Below are positions 44,293-52,408 of a stretch of DNA of 64,000 nucleotides, in pieces. The stretch is from an uncultured Acetatifactor sp. (GTDB lineage Bacteria; Bacillota; Clostridia; Lachnospirales; Lachnospiraceae). Both the position numbers and the translations under genes were made by a program. The stretch lies in NCBI GenBank assembly GCA_910578185.1, contig CAJTPN010000002.1, forward strand, positions 255,835-319,834. The letters are read 5' to 3'. The stretch's first letter is position 1; every line of letters begins with the position of its first letter. The notes below the pieces were generated by a model. That model saw nothing but the letters and a program-made list of their open reading frames with translations, made no database searches and was not told where the DNA came from.

Positions 44293-45072
44293 CTATGGTA
44301 CAATAATCATTTGGCCCGGATAAATTTCGTCCGCATCCGAAAGCTGAGGATTTTTCTTCAGCAATGCTTTTAATGAAATACCGGAGCTTTCCGCTATTTT
44401 GCCAAGAATATCCCCCTCCTGCACAAAGTATGCTCTCCCATATGGAACCACCGCAAGATATTCGTCTCCGTGATCAAGCCCAAACATGGCATAACCTGAA
44501 CTTGACACTCTGCCGATTCCCGTAAGTCTCATGATATCATTAGCTTCATCATAATAATACAAGATAACCGGCTTACCTGCATTCTCCTGCCCCATATTCA
44601 GGTGTACATTGCAGCGCATGGGCAAAGGCACTTTTTCCGCCATGGCAAACTCTCGGTAATACGAAGCCGCAGCCGTTATCTGATGACTGACTTCCTCTGG
44701 AATCATTATTTCGGTTGATAATTCCATCCGAACCGACTTGTCCGCCGACTTTACATCCCTGCCGCTGATACTGACCGCAAGGCCGTCCCCGGTCTGCATG
44801 GCAAGCGTAACAGGCTTTCCCGCTAACTGCTTCAGTATGAGAACGGGAACCTCCATCTCATATCCCGTAAAAACATCCACATTCCATTTATCACCGCTTT
44901 GTACCGCCACATTGATACGTTCCGGTGCGGAATTCCAATCCATAAGCTCCACATCGGACTGGCCGGAGATAATATTATCCATACCGGCGGCGTTTGCCTT
45001 CACGGAAAATTGTCCGGGTACCAGAATCAATATAAATGCCAAAAATAAAGCAGCAACTATTTTATTCTTCAT
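44293..45072 (-). CDS. Secreted LysM domain protein
   Basis: A 259-residue exported protein. A signal peptide covers about residues 1-28 (Lys, then VAALFLAFILILVPGQF, ending near KANA). The middle region (about 30-205) has beta-rich segments and no recognised motif. The C-terminal LysM (about 213-258, VQEGDILGKIAESSGISLKA, ending GQMIIVP) binds peptidoglycan. It probably sits on the wall. The ATG at 45072 has GGAGG 8 bases upstream, and a 13-bp hairpin ends a few bases before that site. Function unknown. Confidence 0.85.
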   Translation of the reverse strand: MKNKIVAALFLAFILILVPGQFSVKANAAGMDNIISGQSDVELMDWNSAPERINVAVQSGDKWNVDVFTGYEMEVPVLILKQLAGKPVTLAMQTGDGLAVSISGRDVKSADKSVRMELSTEIMIPEEVSHQITAAASYYREFAMAEKVPLPMRCNVHLNMGQENAGKPVILYYYDEANDIMRLTGIGRVSSSGYAMFGLDHGDEYLAVVPYGRAYFVQEGDILGKIAESSGISLKALLKKNPQLSDADEIYPGQMIIVP

Positions 45073-45092
45073 CTTCCATTCCTCCTGGCTCC

Positions 45093-45133
45093 GCATCCGT
45101 CCGGACAAAATCCTGTCCTATCCGGACGGATGC
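45093..45133 (-). promoter_or_regulatory. 13-bp hairpin abutting the LysM gene ribosome binding site
   Basis: GCATCCGTCCGGA (45093-45105) and TCCGGACGGATGC (45121-45133) pair fully around a 15-base loop. The loop also contains half of a competing GGACA / TGTCC stem. The hairpin ends about 7 bases before AGGAGG, where it could act as a leader structure or terminator-like attenuator; no U-tract follows. Confidence 0.5.
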
Positions 45134-45285
45134 TATCTTAAATTTCCACTTGTTATTTTCCGGTGCTTCTTCACATTTCGTACTGTAAAACCGGCAAATA
45201 TCTTTTATCAAATAACGATTTTGTCATTCCTATTATAACCCTGTGAAATATTTTAAGTCTCTGTTTCATGAATTGGCAAAATATA

Positions 45286-45331
45286 AAAATACCGGTGAGA
45301 CCTTCCAATTCAAAAGTCTTACCGATATTTT
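45286..45331 (-). terminator. Terminator after miaB
   Basis: AAAATATCGGTAAGAC and GTCTCACCGGTATTTT pair on the minus strand over 16 positions with two G-U pairs, followed by TATATTTT. It lies 38 bases past the miaB stop. Confidence 0.85.
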
Positions 45332-45368
45332 CATTTTTTTATGACATTAGCATTTGGATTAAATGCCC

Positions 45369-46829
45369 TCAAATCGGATGTCCCATATAATAAAATCCAT
45401 GGCATTCATCCAGAGACACCTGTACCACTTTTCCCACCATAGATGCATTGCCCGGCAAATGTACCAGAGTGTTATTGGATAGCCTGCCCGTAACCATGGT
45501 GTCGTCATTTGCGTTCACTTCCTCTATCAGCGCCTCCATTACACTGCCCTGATACTTTGCCACCTGCCCACGCGCCGTTTCCTGTACCAGTTTCAAAAGT
45601 CTGTCAAACCGCTCTTTCACCTCTTCCTCCGGAATCTGATCCTCCATGGCAGCGGCTGGCGTTCCGGTTCTCTTGGAGTAAATAAACGTAAAGGCATTAT
45701 CAAACTTTACTTTTTTTACCACATCCAGGGTCTCTTCCAAATCCTCCTTTGTTTCCCCCGGAAATCCAACAATAATATCCGTAGTGATGGCGATATCCGG
45801 AATTTCCCTGCGAATCCGTCCGGCCAGTTCCAAATACTGTTCTTTACTGTAACGCCTGTTCATTTGATTCAAAATCCGCGTGGAACCTGACTGCAGCGGT
45901 AAATGCAGATGCCTGCAAATCTTTTTTGATTCCTTCATAACCTTTATCAAATCATCTGACAAGTCCTTTGGATGAGAAGTCATAAACCGGATCCTTTTTA
46001 AGCCTTCCACCTTTTCCGCTTCCCGAAGAAGCTCCGCAAAGGAAATGGGCTGTTCCAATGTCTTTCCATAGGAATTCACATTCTGACCCAGCAGCATGAT
46101 TTCCACCACACCATCGTCCACCAACCTGCGAACTTCCCTGAGGATATCTTCCGGTTTCCTGCTGCGTTCCCGCCCCCTAACATAAGGAACAATACAGTAA
46201 CTGCAGAAATTATTGCACCCAAACATAATATTGACGCCGGATTTGAAGGAATACTTGCGCTCTACGGGCAATTCTTCCACAATTTTATCCGTATCCTCCC
46301 AGATGTCGATGACCATTCCTTTTGCGTCAAGGGTCATATATAAGAGTTCCGCAAATTTAAAAATATTATGGGTACCGAAAATCAAGTTCACAAAAGAGTA
46401 ACTCTTCTTAAGCCTTTCTATCACGGAAGGCTCCTGCATCATGCAGCCGCAGAGCGCTATCTTCATATGGGGGTTGCGCCGCCTGCACCCGTTCAGTTCC
46501 CCAAGCCTTCCATAGACTTTCTGATTTGCATTATCCCGCACGGTGCACGTATTCAGTATCACAAAATCCGCTTCGTCTTCTCCGTCTGTTATTTCATATC
46601 CAATATTTGACAATATACCGGTCAGCTTCTCTGAATCACGGGCATTCATTTGACAACCCATATTGAGTACAAAAGATTTGGGCAAACGCCCATTCCTTTG
46701 TTTAAAATCTTTCACCCACTCCCGGCATTTTGCCATATAGAAATACTGCCTGAATGGTTCTTCTGTCGGTGGTTCTGATTTTATATCTATTTTATCAAAA
46801 TCAATTTCATTGGAAATGTTTTCCTCCAT
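45369..46829 (-). CDS. miaB: tRNA methylthiotransferase MiaB
   Basis: A 486-residue radical SAM methylthiotransferase acting on i6A37 in tRNA. The N-terminal UPF0004 domain has Cys residues in LNMGCQMNARDSE, NTCTVRDNA and ALCGCMMQEP. The radical SAM cluster is GCNNFCSYCIVPYVRGRE. A TRAM domain ends the protein. An N-terminal extension of about 50 residues (to REWVKDFKQ) is typical of clostridial MiaB. Met at 46829 has AAGGG 9 bases upstream; Met at 46835 is an alternative. Confidence 0.96.
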   Translation of the reverse strand: MEENISNEIDFDKIDIKSEPPTEEPFRQYFYMAKCREWVKDFKQRNGRLPKSFVLNMGCQMNARDSEKLTGILSNIGYEITDGEDEADFVILNTCTVRDNANQKVYGRLGELNGCRRRNPHMKIALCGCMMQEPSVIERLKKSYSFVNLIFGTHNIFKFAELLYMTLDAKGMVIDIWEDTDKIVEELPVERKYSFKSGVNIMFGCNNFCSYCIVPYVRGRERSRKPEDILREVRRLVDDGVVEIMLLGQNVNSYGKTLEQPISFAELLREAEKVEGLKRIRFMTSHPKDLSDDLIKVMKESKKICRHLHLPLQSGSTRILNQMNRRYSKEQYLELAGRIRREIPDIAITTDIIVGFPGETKEDLEETLDVVKKVKFDNAFTFIYSKRTGTPAAAMEDQIPEEEVKERFDRLLKLVQETARGQVAKYQGSVMEALIEEVNANDDTMVTGRLSNNTLVHLPGNASMVGKVVQVSLDECHGFYYMGHPI

Positions 46830-47103
46830 ATACATTTTCCCTTGACTTTTGCCCTTTCTATCATATAGATACAATTTTTTATTTTCCGCATGTCTTAAAC
46901 AAGCTCCACATGGAACACATTATATCGCAAATATTTAAAGTCTTTACCCACTGCAGATACTTTGTCTCTTACTTTTCCCTTATTTATCATTTAATCAAAG
47001 CCTACAGCCTTACAGCTCTTTCCTTCGCCATTAAAATCGAAAGTACCAACTGAGAATCACATCCAAGTTGGCCATATCTGACATTTCTGTCACAAGCCTC
47101 CCG

Positions 47104-48075
47104 TTAGTCCTGTGCAACTATCTCCTTGTAAAATTCCGTATAGTCCGTCCTGTTTTCCTTTGTAAATTGAATGGCCGCTCTGGGATGCTGATTTAGCAGA
47201 CCTGTCATAAGATACTGCAGATCGTATCCCCAGACAATTCCCTCGCTTTTCAGCCTATTCATATAAGTATCCACAAATTGAATGGCAGGAAAAACGTTAT
47301 ATTTAGGATTTCTCAGGAAACCAAGCAAGAGTTCCATGGCACAATTTCCCGCACCTCTTCCCATGGACGAATATGTGGCGTCAAGCCAGTCCACCCCATC
47401 CCCCACAGCTTCAATGGTATTGGCAAAGGCAAGCTGTTGATTATTATGAGCATGGATACCGACTTTTTTCTTATATTTAACGGCAAATTCCATATAAGTA
47501 TCTGCCAGGCGTGCAATCTGTTCTGGGTACATGGAACCATAACTGTCCACGATATAAAGAACTTCCACCGGAGTCCTTCCCAATATGTCCAGTGCCGCTT
47601 TCAGCTCTCCGTCCTGTGTATGCGAAACAGCCATGATATTACAACTGGTCTCATATCCTTTATGAACCGCATCCTCTATCATATCCACCGCTCCCGGGAT
47701 AGTGTTGACATAGGTAGCAACGCGAATCAGATCCACAGGGCTGTCGGCACGATCAATAATATCCGATTTATCGCACCTTCCCACATCTGCCATAACCGCA
47801 ATCTTCAGATCCGTGGCATTTTCTCCCACAATTTGCCGAATATCTTCGTCCTTACAAAATTTCCACTTTCCGAACTTATCCACATCAAACATTTCTTTTG
47901 ACGCTTTATAGCCGAATTCCATATAATCCACACCTGCGCGCAAATTTGCAAGATACAATTCCTTAACAAAATCGTCCGTAAAATAAAAGTCATTTACCAA
48001 TCCCCCATCCCGCAAAGTAGCATCAACCACTTTCACGTCCGGACGATATGCAATTAAATTTGATATTTCTTTCAT
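47104..48075 (-). CDS. HMGL-family aldolase-like enzyme
   Basis: A 323-residue TIM-barrel protein of the HMG-CoA lyase-like / DRE-TIM superfamily. KVVDATLRDGGLVNDF supplies the DxxxRDGG metal and catalytic motif, and GIHAHNNQQLAFANT the metal-binding HxH. Relatives are annotated as 4-hydroxy-2-oxovalerate aldolase, but no dehydrogenase partner (as in DmpFG) is next to it, so the substrate is unknown. The promoter region carries two palindromes with the same half-site (48105-48120 and 48171-48184), so it is likely under dedicated repression. Confidence 0.8.
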   Translation of the reverse strand: MKEISNLIAYRPDVKVVDATLRDGGLVNDFYFTDDFVKELYLANLRAGVDYMEFGYKASKEMFDVDKFGKWKFCKDEDIRQIVGENATDLKIAVMADVGRCDKSDIIDRADSPVDLIRVATYVNTIPGAVDMIEDAVHKGYETSCNIMAVSHTQDGELKAALDILGRTPVEVLYIVDSYGSMYPEQIARLADTYMEFAVKYKKKVGIHAHNNQQLAFANTIEAVGDGVDWLDATYSSMGRGAGNCAMELLLGFLRNPKYNVFPAIQFVDTYMNRLKSEGIVWGYDLQYLMTGLLNQHPRAAIQFTKENRTDYTEFYKEIVAQD

Positions 48076-48104
48076 TTCTTTCTCCTATTCAAGTCGTTGC
48101 ATAA

Positions 48105-48184
48105 TGACACTATAGTGTCAAGTATTCTCAGCGCACTGGTTTTAAACGCAGTATACCACACTTGATTTTAACACTTTAAAGTGT
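48105..48184 (-). promoter_or_regulatory. Aldolase-like gene promoter with twin palindromic operators
   Basis: TGACACTATAGTGTCA (48105-48120, perfect 16 bp) and ACACTTTAAAGTGT (48171-48184, perfect 14 bp) share the half-site ACACT/AGTGT. Their centres are 65 bp apart, close to six helical turns. Between them lies an extended -10, TGGTATACT (TATACT at 48150-48155). The upstream palindrome covers the -35 position; the other lies downstream of the start point. This is a classic repressor-loop layout. Confidence 0.65.
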
Positions 48185-48217
48185 CATAGTCAAGAAATAA
48201 TTACGGAAAGCCCTGTT

Positions 48218-48466
48218 TCATTCCCGCAGCCAGCTTCTAATAGGATTAATTTCCTTGGCCTGAGCCAGAATTTCCTCCTTGTGTACCCGAATAAACTTCT
48301 CCAGCTTAAGGATTTCCTCCCCATTGAATCCCTCTGACCGCTCAATGATTCCATCCGGTACTATCCCTTCTGCATATGCTTTCCCACGCGTAAATGATAT
48401 CCTTACAAATCTTTTCTTGTCTTTCACTACAAATCCGGATATCAGCATCCTGACTTCTTCGTCCAT
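48218..48466 (-). CDS. Small hypothetical protein
   Basis: An 82-residue acidic/basic mixed protein with no membrane segment. The sequence suggests a small beta sheet (MLISGFVVKDKKRFVRISFTRGKAYAEG) followed by a helix (NGEEILKLEKFIRVHKEEILAQAKEI). It is not recognised. The ATG at 48466 has AGAGG 7 bases upstream; an upstream ATG at 48529 is possible. It lies between the operator region of the aldolase gene and the restriction-modification remnant and is transcribed away from the latter. Confidence 0.55.
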   Translation of the reverse strand: MDEEVRMLISGFVVKDKKRFVRISFTRGKAYAEGIVPDGIIERSEGFNGEEILKLEKFIRVHKEEILAQAKEINPIRSWLRE

Positions 48467-48581
48467 TGATATACCTCTTTCCCCTTCCAATATCCTGTCT
48501 TTATTAAGATACACCCCATTGACAGCCATGTCAATCCGTACTTGATTGAAATAAAGTACATTAAATTTTTTTCGCTGCGAA

Positions 48582-48607
48582 ACTTATTGTATGTAGACTT
48601 ATTGTAT
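48582..48607 (+). promoter_or_regulatory. Tandem 11-bp direct repeats before the C-protein-like gene
   Basis: ACTTATTGTAT occurs twice (48582-48592 and 48597-48607) with a 15-bp period, 34 bases upstream of the HTH gene. Controller proteins of restriction-modification systems bind tandem sites at exactly this kind of position, so this is a candidate C-box. It does not match the textbook GACT/AGTC form. Confidence 0.5.
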
Positions 48608-48640
48608 TCAATTTGATAAATTTAAAACGGAGGTATTAGG

Positions 48641-48862
48641 ATGGATATTGTAAAAGTATTCGGAACAAATTTAAAAAAATATCGTATGTCCTGCGGACTT
48701 TCTCAGGAAGCATTTGCAGAAAAATGCGGAATGCATCGAACTTACATAAGCGCCATAGAATGCTTTCGCCGAAGTATTTCACTTGAAAACATTCAGCGGA
48801 TTGCAGATGCATTGGAAATAGAACCCTATAAATTGTTAATGGAGGAGGCAATACATGCTTAG
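48641..48862 (+). CDS. HTH (Cro/C1) regulator, restriction-modification controller-like
   Basis: A 73-residue one-domain Xre-type repressor/activator. The HTH is visible as LSQEAFAEKCGMHRTYISAIE, split as LSQEAFAEKCG and MHRTYISAIE, followed by ISLENIQRIADALEIEPYKLL. Length and the HRTYIS...ISLENI pattern fit controller (C) proteins of type II restriction-modification systems. GGAGG precedes the ATG. It overlaps the endonuclease remnant by 8 bases, the standard C-R arrangement. The gene itself is intact, though the system it would control is broken. Confidence 0.82.
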   Translation: MDIVKVFGTNLKKYRMSCGLSQEAFAEKCGMHRTYISAIECFRRSISLENIQRIADALEIEPYKLLMEEAIHA

Positions 48863-49306
48863 AGTCAAAAAACCTAAACTGCCCACTTTACTTGAGCGAA
48901 AACTAAGTAAAACAGGACAAACAAGAGGCGCAGATGATGATGTCATATATCAAAATCGTGTTTCGCGCAATAATACTGTATTAATATGAAATGCGCGCTC
49001 AAAAAGTTAATCTTGGTTATGCAACACAATCTCCCAAAGGAGCCGGTATTCGCTTGTATGAATACGCCTCTAAAAATACTATAAAAGAATGCAGACTGCA
49101 ATTAGAAGCTATTTTCTGGTTATGTATGGACTCCCTAGATGCCATGATTAATAACGGCATGACAAAGAGCAACGCCAAATTAAGAAAAGAATTGGTTTTA
49201 GAAGAAAGCAGACAGCATGACTTGCTTGATTTCACTAAATTACACAATAAAAGAATCCTTAATTTGCAGGGACATACCATATGCCCTCTCTGTCTAAGAG
49301 AACTGA
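48855..49306 (+). pseudogene. Restriction endonuclease remnant, frameshifted and truncated
   Basis: Frame 1 (48855-48989) reads LPTLLERKLSKTGQTRGADDD and stops after NNTVLI. The next frame continues from about 48985 (YEMRAQKVNLGYATQSPKGA) to GHTICPLCLREL near 49306, so a small indel near 48985 broke the gene. From memory the pieces resemble the BstXI family of endonucleases; this needs a search. After CPLCLREL the sequence turns abruptly into the reverse complement of a methyltransferase gene, so the C-terminal part is lost. The frame then runs on to a stop at 49359. Ribosome binding site: the GGAGGAGG at 48841. Confidence 0.7.
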
Positions 49307-49461
49307 TATGGGGGATCTGTCAAGATCAATGCAATGCAGTGATCCGGTATATTCATTAGCAATTCCAATGAATTTCCGTTAACCAAAAGTGCTCCATCCG
49401 TATCGTAATATTTATCAGTGAAGGCATTTCTTACCTCTTTAAAAATACTCTCTGTATTCAT
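49294..49461 (-). pseudogene. DNA methyltransferase gene, N-terminal fragment only
   Basis: On the minus strand an ATG at 49461, with GAGGAGGAAGG upstream, opens 55 codons. They include ALLVNGNSLELLMNIPDHC and the catalytic motif IV ALILTDPPY, typical of beta-class or N6/N4 amino methyltransferases (motif DPPY). Two codons after DPPY the frame enters endonuclease sequence read backwards and stops. The rest of the gene is deleted. The fragment converges on the endonuclease remnant, so one deletion removed both C-terminal halves. Confidence 0.75.
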
Positions 49462-49585
49462 TATTGACCTTCCTCCTCAGCAAAGTGGATACGAGTATTT
49501 ATACTGCCAATCATGGATTATCTGTCATTTCATTTTTCATGAAATACCTTTTTACGGTTTCCCACACGAATCTATTCTCAACGAG

Positions 49586-49623
49586 AAAAAGCGGTAGTAT
49601 CACTCACGATACCACCGCTTTTT
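49586..49623 (-). terminator. Terminator after tRNA-Leu
   Basis: AAAAAGCGGTGGTATC and GATACTACCGCTTTTT pair on the minus strand over 16 positions with one G-U and a 6-base loop, and end in a T-run. It lies 70 bases past the tRNA 3' end. Confidence 0.9.
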
Positions 49624-49692
49624 CTTGCACTTAGCACATCCATAATCTAAATTGTTCCCGATAGAACACGAATTCAGATTACTATAATCCAG

Positions 49693-49775
49693 TGCCGGCA
49701 GCGGGACTTGAACCCGCACGTGGTTGCCCACAACAGATTTTGAGTCTGCCTCGTCTGCCATTCCGACACGCCGGC
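49693..49775 (-). tRNA. tRNA-Leu (anticodon CAA)
   Basis: An 83-base tRNA with acceptor GCCGGCG pairing the 3' TGCCGGC, a D-loop with GGAATGG, an anticodon loop CTCAAAA giving anticodon CAA (reads UUG), a long class II variable arm, and the T-arm GCGGGTTCAAGTCCCGC. CCA is not encoded. It stands alone. Confidence 0.95.
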
Positions 49776-49922
49776 CCTTCACCTCACGAGAAAACTTAAT
49801 TCTCACAACAGAATTTATTTTAGCATATAATGTCATTCTTGGCAAGCTCTTTTTTTATTTTAGTAGAAATTTTTAATAATAATTTTACCGCCATGGACTG
49901 TTTGGGCTTCCTATACCATGCA

Positions 49923-50957
49923 TTATATGTAATTCATCCGCATTTCGATTTTGTTTCCTTCTGTCTTCACTTCCGCCATGCTGCCCACTACCAACGGCAT
50001 CATGGGTGGCAAATGTCCCAGATCCACATCCATCACCACCGGAACCCCCTTCCGGCCAGCCACCTCCAATATGGCATCATAAGCGTCCAATCCCATCATG
50101 GATGCTCCCATATAAGGTCTTCCAATCAAAAATCCCTTCACATACTGAAACCACCCTGCTTCTTCCATCTGCCACATGGCTCGACGCATGGAAAATACAT
50201 TCAATTCAGCCGCTTCCAGAAACCAAATAATGCCGTCTTCCCGATAACGTTCTACAAACTCCACTGTCCTGTCATACCTTGTGCCGGTCAAATTCACCAG
50301 GCAATCCATACAGCCCCCCAACAGCCTTCCCTGAAAGCACAACTCACCTTCTACCTGTTTCCTGCCAAGAAATTGCCGAAACTCACAGGGTTCCGTCACA
50401 TGGTATGGCTCCAATGGATTTTCCGCACTCTTCAGGGACTCTTTTTCCCACATTTCATAACCTTGCACCACTGTCTGTTTCCCTGATAAAATACCAAGCG
50501 CATCCCAAAGAGACTGATGCCAAGGTTCCATGCCAAAGGCCGCGGCACAGGGACCATAGACGGAGGCCGTATCCGTCAATGTAGCCAACAGATAGGTCAG
50601 GTTGGTGTTGTCGGAATAACCCATAAACCAAATCGGATCTGCCTCTGCCAGTCTCTTAAAATCCACATAGGGCAGAATTTCACACATCAACTCACCGCCG
50701 CCGCATGAAATCAGAATATCCGCTTTGTCAGAAAGAAACATATCCATGACTTCCTCTGCGCATTTTTCCGGAGTATTACTGATACCGACGCCTTCCCCCG
50801 CAAAGCAGTTAGGGCCAAACACCTGCTCATACCCCATCTCACGCCATTTAATCACCGCATTTTCAAACGCCGATCGGTATGGCTCTATGGCACATCCATA
50901 AGATGGTGCCAGATAACCTATCCTGCCGCCTTTATGCAAAAATTTGGGATACCTCAT
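49923..50957 (-). CDS. S66 family peptidase (LD-carboxypeptidase / MccF-like)
   Basis: A 344-residue serine peptidase-like protein. The nucleophile motif is FMGYSDNTNLTYLL; the Glu is in IIWFLEAAEL and the His in DVDLGHLPPMMPLV, completing the S66 Ser-Glu-His triad. Family members either recycle peptidoglycan (LdcA) or cleave microcin C-type toxic peptides (MccF). The length and the GYSDNTNLT motif are closer to MccF-type, but the role cannot be fixed. ATG at 50957 has GAGAGGGG 8 bases upstream. Last gene before the tRNA. Confidence 0.82.
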   Translation of the reverse strand: MRYPKFLHKGGRIGYLAPSYGCAIEPYRSAFENAVIKWREMGYEQVFGPNCFAGEGVGISNTPEKCAEEVMDMFLSDKADILISCGGGELMCEILPYVDFKRLAEADPIWFMGYSDNTNLTYLLATLTDTASVYGPCAAAFGMEPWHQSLWDALGILSGKQTVVQGYEMWEKESLKSAENPLEPYHVTEPCEFRQFLGRKQVEGELCFQGRLLGGCMDCLVNLTGTRYDRTVEFVERYREDGIIWFLEAAELNVFSMRRAMWQMEEAGWFQYVKGFLIGRPYMGASMMGLDAYDAILEVAGRKGVPVVMDVDLGHLPPMMPLVVGSMAEVKTEGNKIEMRMNYI

Positions 50958-51092
50958 TTTTTTCGCCCCTCTCACGCTTTTCTAACGTCAATGATATATC
51001 TGATCCTGCAAAAAAACAATATACCCTCCGTCCACTCTATCCGTAAAAAATACAGTCGTAGGAATTATTTTCCCCATAAATCATTTTGAACA

Positions 51093-52367
51093 TTATGACG
51101 AAAACAGCCTGTCATAGATGTCAAAACCATCAAAGGTAGCAAAGTAATCCCGCGGCGTCTCCGCCCGCCGAATCAGCTCCACACTTCCATCCTCACGAAG
51201 CAGAAGTTCAGCAGAACGCAGTTTTCCATTATAATTATACCCCATGGAAAAGCCGTGGGCTCCGGTATCATGGATGGCCATATAATCACCTATTTCCACC
51301 TTGGGCAGCATTCTGTCAATGGCAAATTTATCATTGTTCTCACACAAAGATCCTGTCACATCATACATATGATCACAGGGTATATTTTCCTTGCCCAGCA
51401 CGGTAATGTGATGGTATGCGCCATACATAGCAGGGCGCATCAGATTCACGGCACAGGCATCCACTCCCAAATACTCTTTATGTGTATGTTTCTGATGAAT
51501 CACTTTTGTGACAAGGTGTCCATAGGGTCCCATCATAAATCTTCCCAGTTCCGTATAGATCGCAACATCCCCCATTCCCGCAGGTTCCAGAATCTCTTCG
51601 TAAACCTTTCTGACATTGTCTCCAATCACTCTGATGTCATTGGGCTCCTGTTCAGGTCGATAAGGAATTCCAATCCCCCCTGACAAATTGATGAAGGCAA
51701 TCTTTGCTCCTGTTTCCTTCTCAAGCCGTACCGCCAGCTCGAAAAGCTGTCTGGCCAGTACCGGGTAATATTCGTTTGTCACCGTATTGCTGGCCAGAAA
51801 GGCGTGGATACCAAATTGTTCCACCCCTTTTGCCTTCAATATCCGGAATCCATCAAATATCTGTTCTGTTGTGAAACCATATTTGGCATCCCCGGGATGA
51901 TCCATGATATCCGTTCCCAGCGCAAAATGGCCTCCCGGATTATAACGACAGCTCAATGTCTTGGGTAAATATCCCAATGTCTTTTCCAAAAAGTCAATAT
52001 GCGTAATATCATCCAGATTAATAATGGCACCAAGCTTCGCCGCCAAAGCAAACTCTTCCGCAGGAGTATCATTGGAGGAAAACATAATATCCGCTCCTTT
52101 CACCCCCGCCGCATCACTAAGCATCAACTCCGTATATGAGGAACAATCACAGCCGCAGCCATACTCTTTTAAAATCCCCATCAAAAAAGGATTTGGCGTA
52201 GCTTTCACCGCAAAAAATTCCTTATATCCCTGATTCCAGGAAAAAGCTTCTTTTAATGCTTTTGCATTCTCACGAATCCCCCTTTCATCATAAATATGAA
52301 AGGGTGTCGGATAAATTTTTGCAATTTCTTCAATCATTTCCCTGGTGACGAACGCTTTTTTTTCCAT
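51093..52367 (-). CDS. lysA: Diaminopimelate decarboxylase-like PLP enzyme
   Basis: A 424-residue PLP-dependent decarboxylase of fold type III. The PLP lysine is in EFFAVKATPNPFLM; SGGIGIPYRPEQEP binds the phosphate; ELGRFMMGPYGHL and TGSLCENNDKFAIDRMLP form the substrate site, though some positions differ from standard LysA (for example GSLCEN for GPxCES). It makes lysine from meso-diaminopimelate, or could be an atypical member with another substrate. Followed by the S66 gene and preceded by ung. Confidence 0.82.
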   Translation of the reverse strand: MEKKAFVTREMIEEIAKIYPTPFHIYDERGIRENAKALKEAFSWNQGYKEFFAVKATPNPFLMGILKEYGCGCDCSSYTELMLSDAAGVKGADIMFSSNDTPAEEFALAAKLGAIINLDDITHIDFLEKTLGYLPKTLSCRYNPGGHFALGTDIMDHPGDAKYGFTTEQIFDGFRILKAKGVEQFGIHAFLASNTVTNEYYPVLARQLFELAVRLEKETGAKIAFINLSGGIGIPYRPEQEPNDIRVIGDNVRKVYEEILEPAGMGDVAIYTELGRFMMGPYGHLVTKVIHQKHTHKEYLGVDACAVNLMRPAMYGAYHHITVLGKENIPCDHMYDVTGSLCENNDKFAIDRMLPKVEIGDYMAIHDTGAHGFSMGYNYNGKLRSAELLLREDGSVELIRRAETPRDYFATFDGFDIYDRLFSS

Positions 52368-52408
52368 TCTGTTCTTCCTCGTTTCATTCTGCTGTATTTC
52401 ATATTCTG

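Noticed and set aside
47104..48075. 4-hydroxy-2-oxovalerate aldolase
   Set aside because: Fold and motifs fit the superfamily but the dehydrogenase partner and pathway genes are absent, so the specific name was not used.
48861..49359. A separate intact 122-residue gene at 48991-49359
   Set aside because: Its start lies in mid-protein sequence that continues the frame before it (YEM RAQKVN), and its last ~17 codons are antisense methyltransferase sequence.
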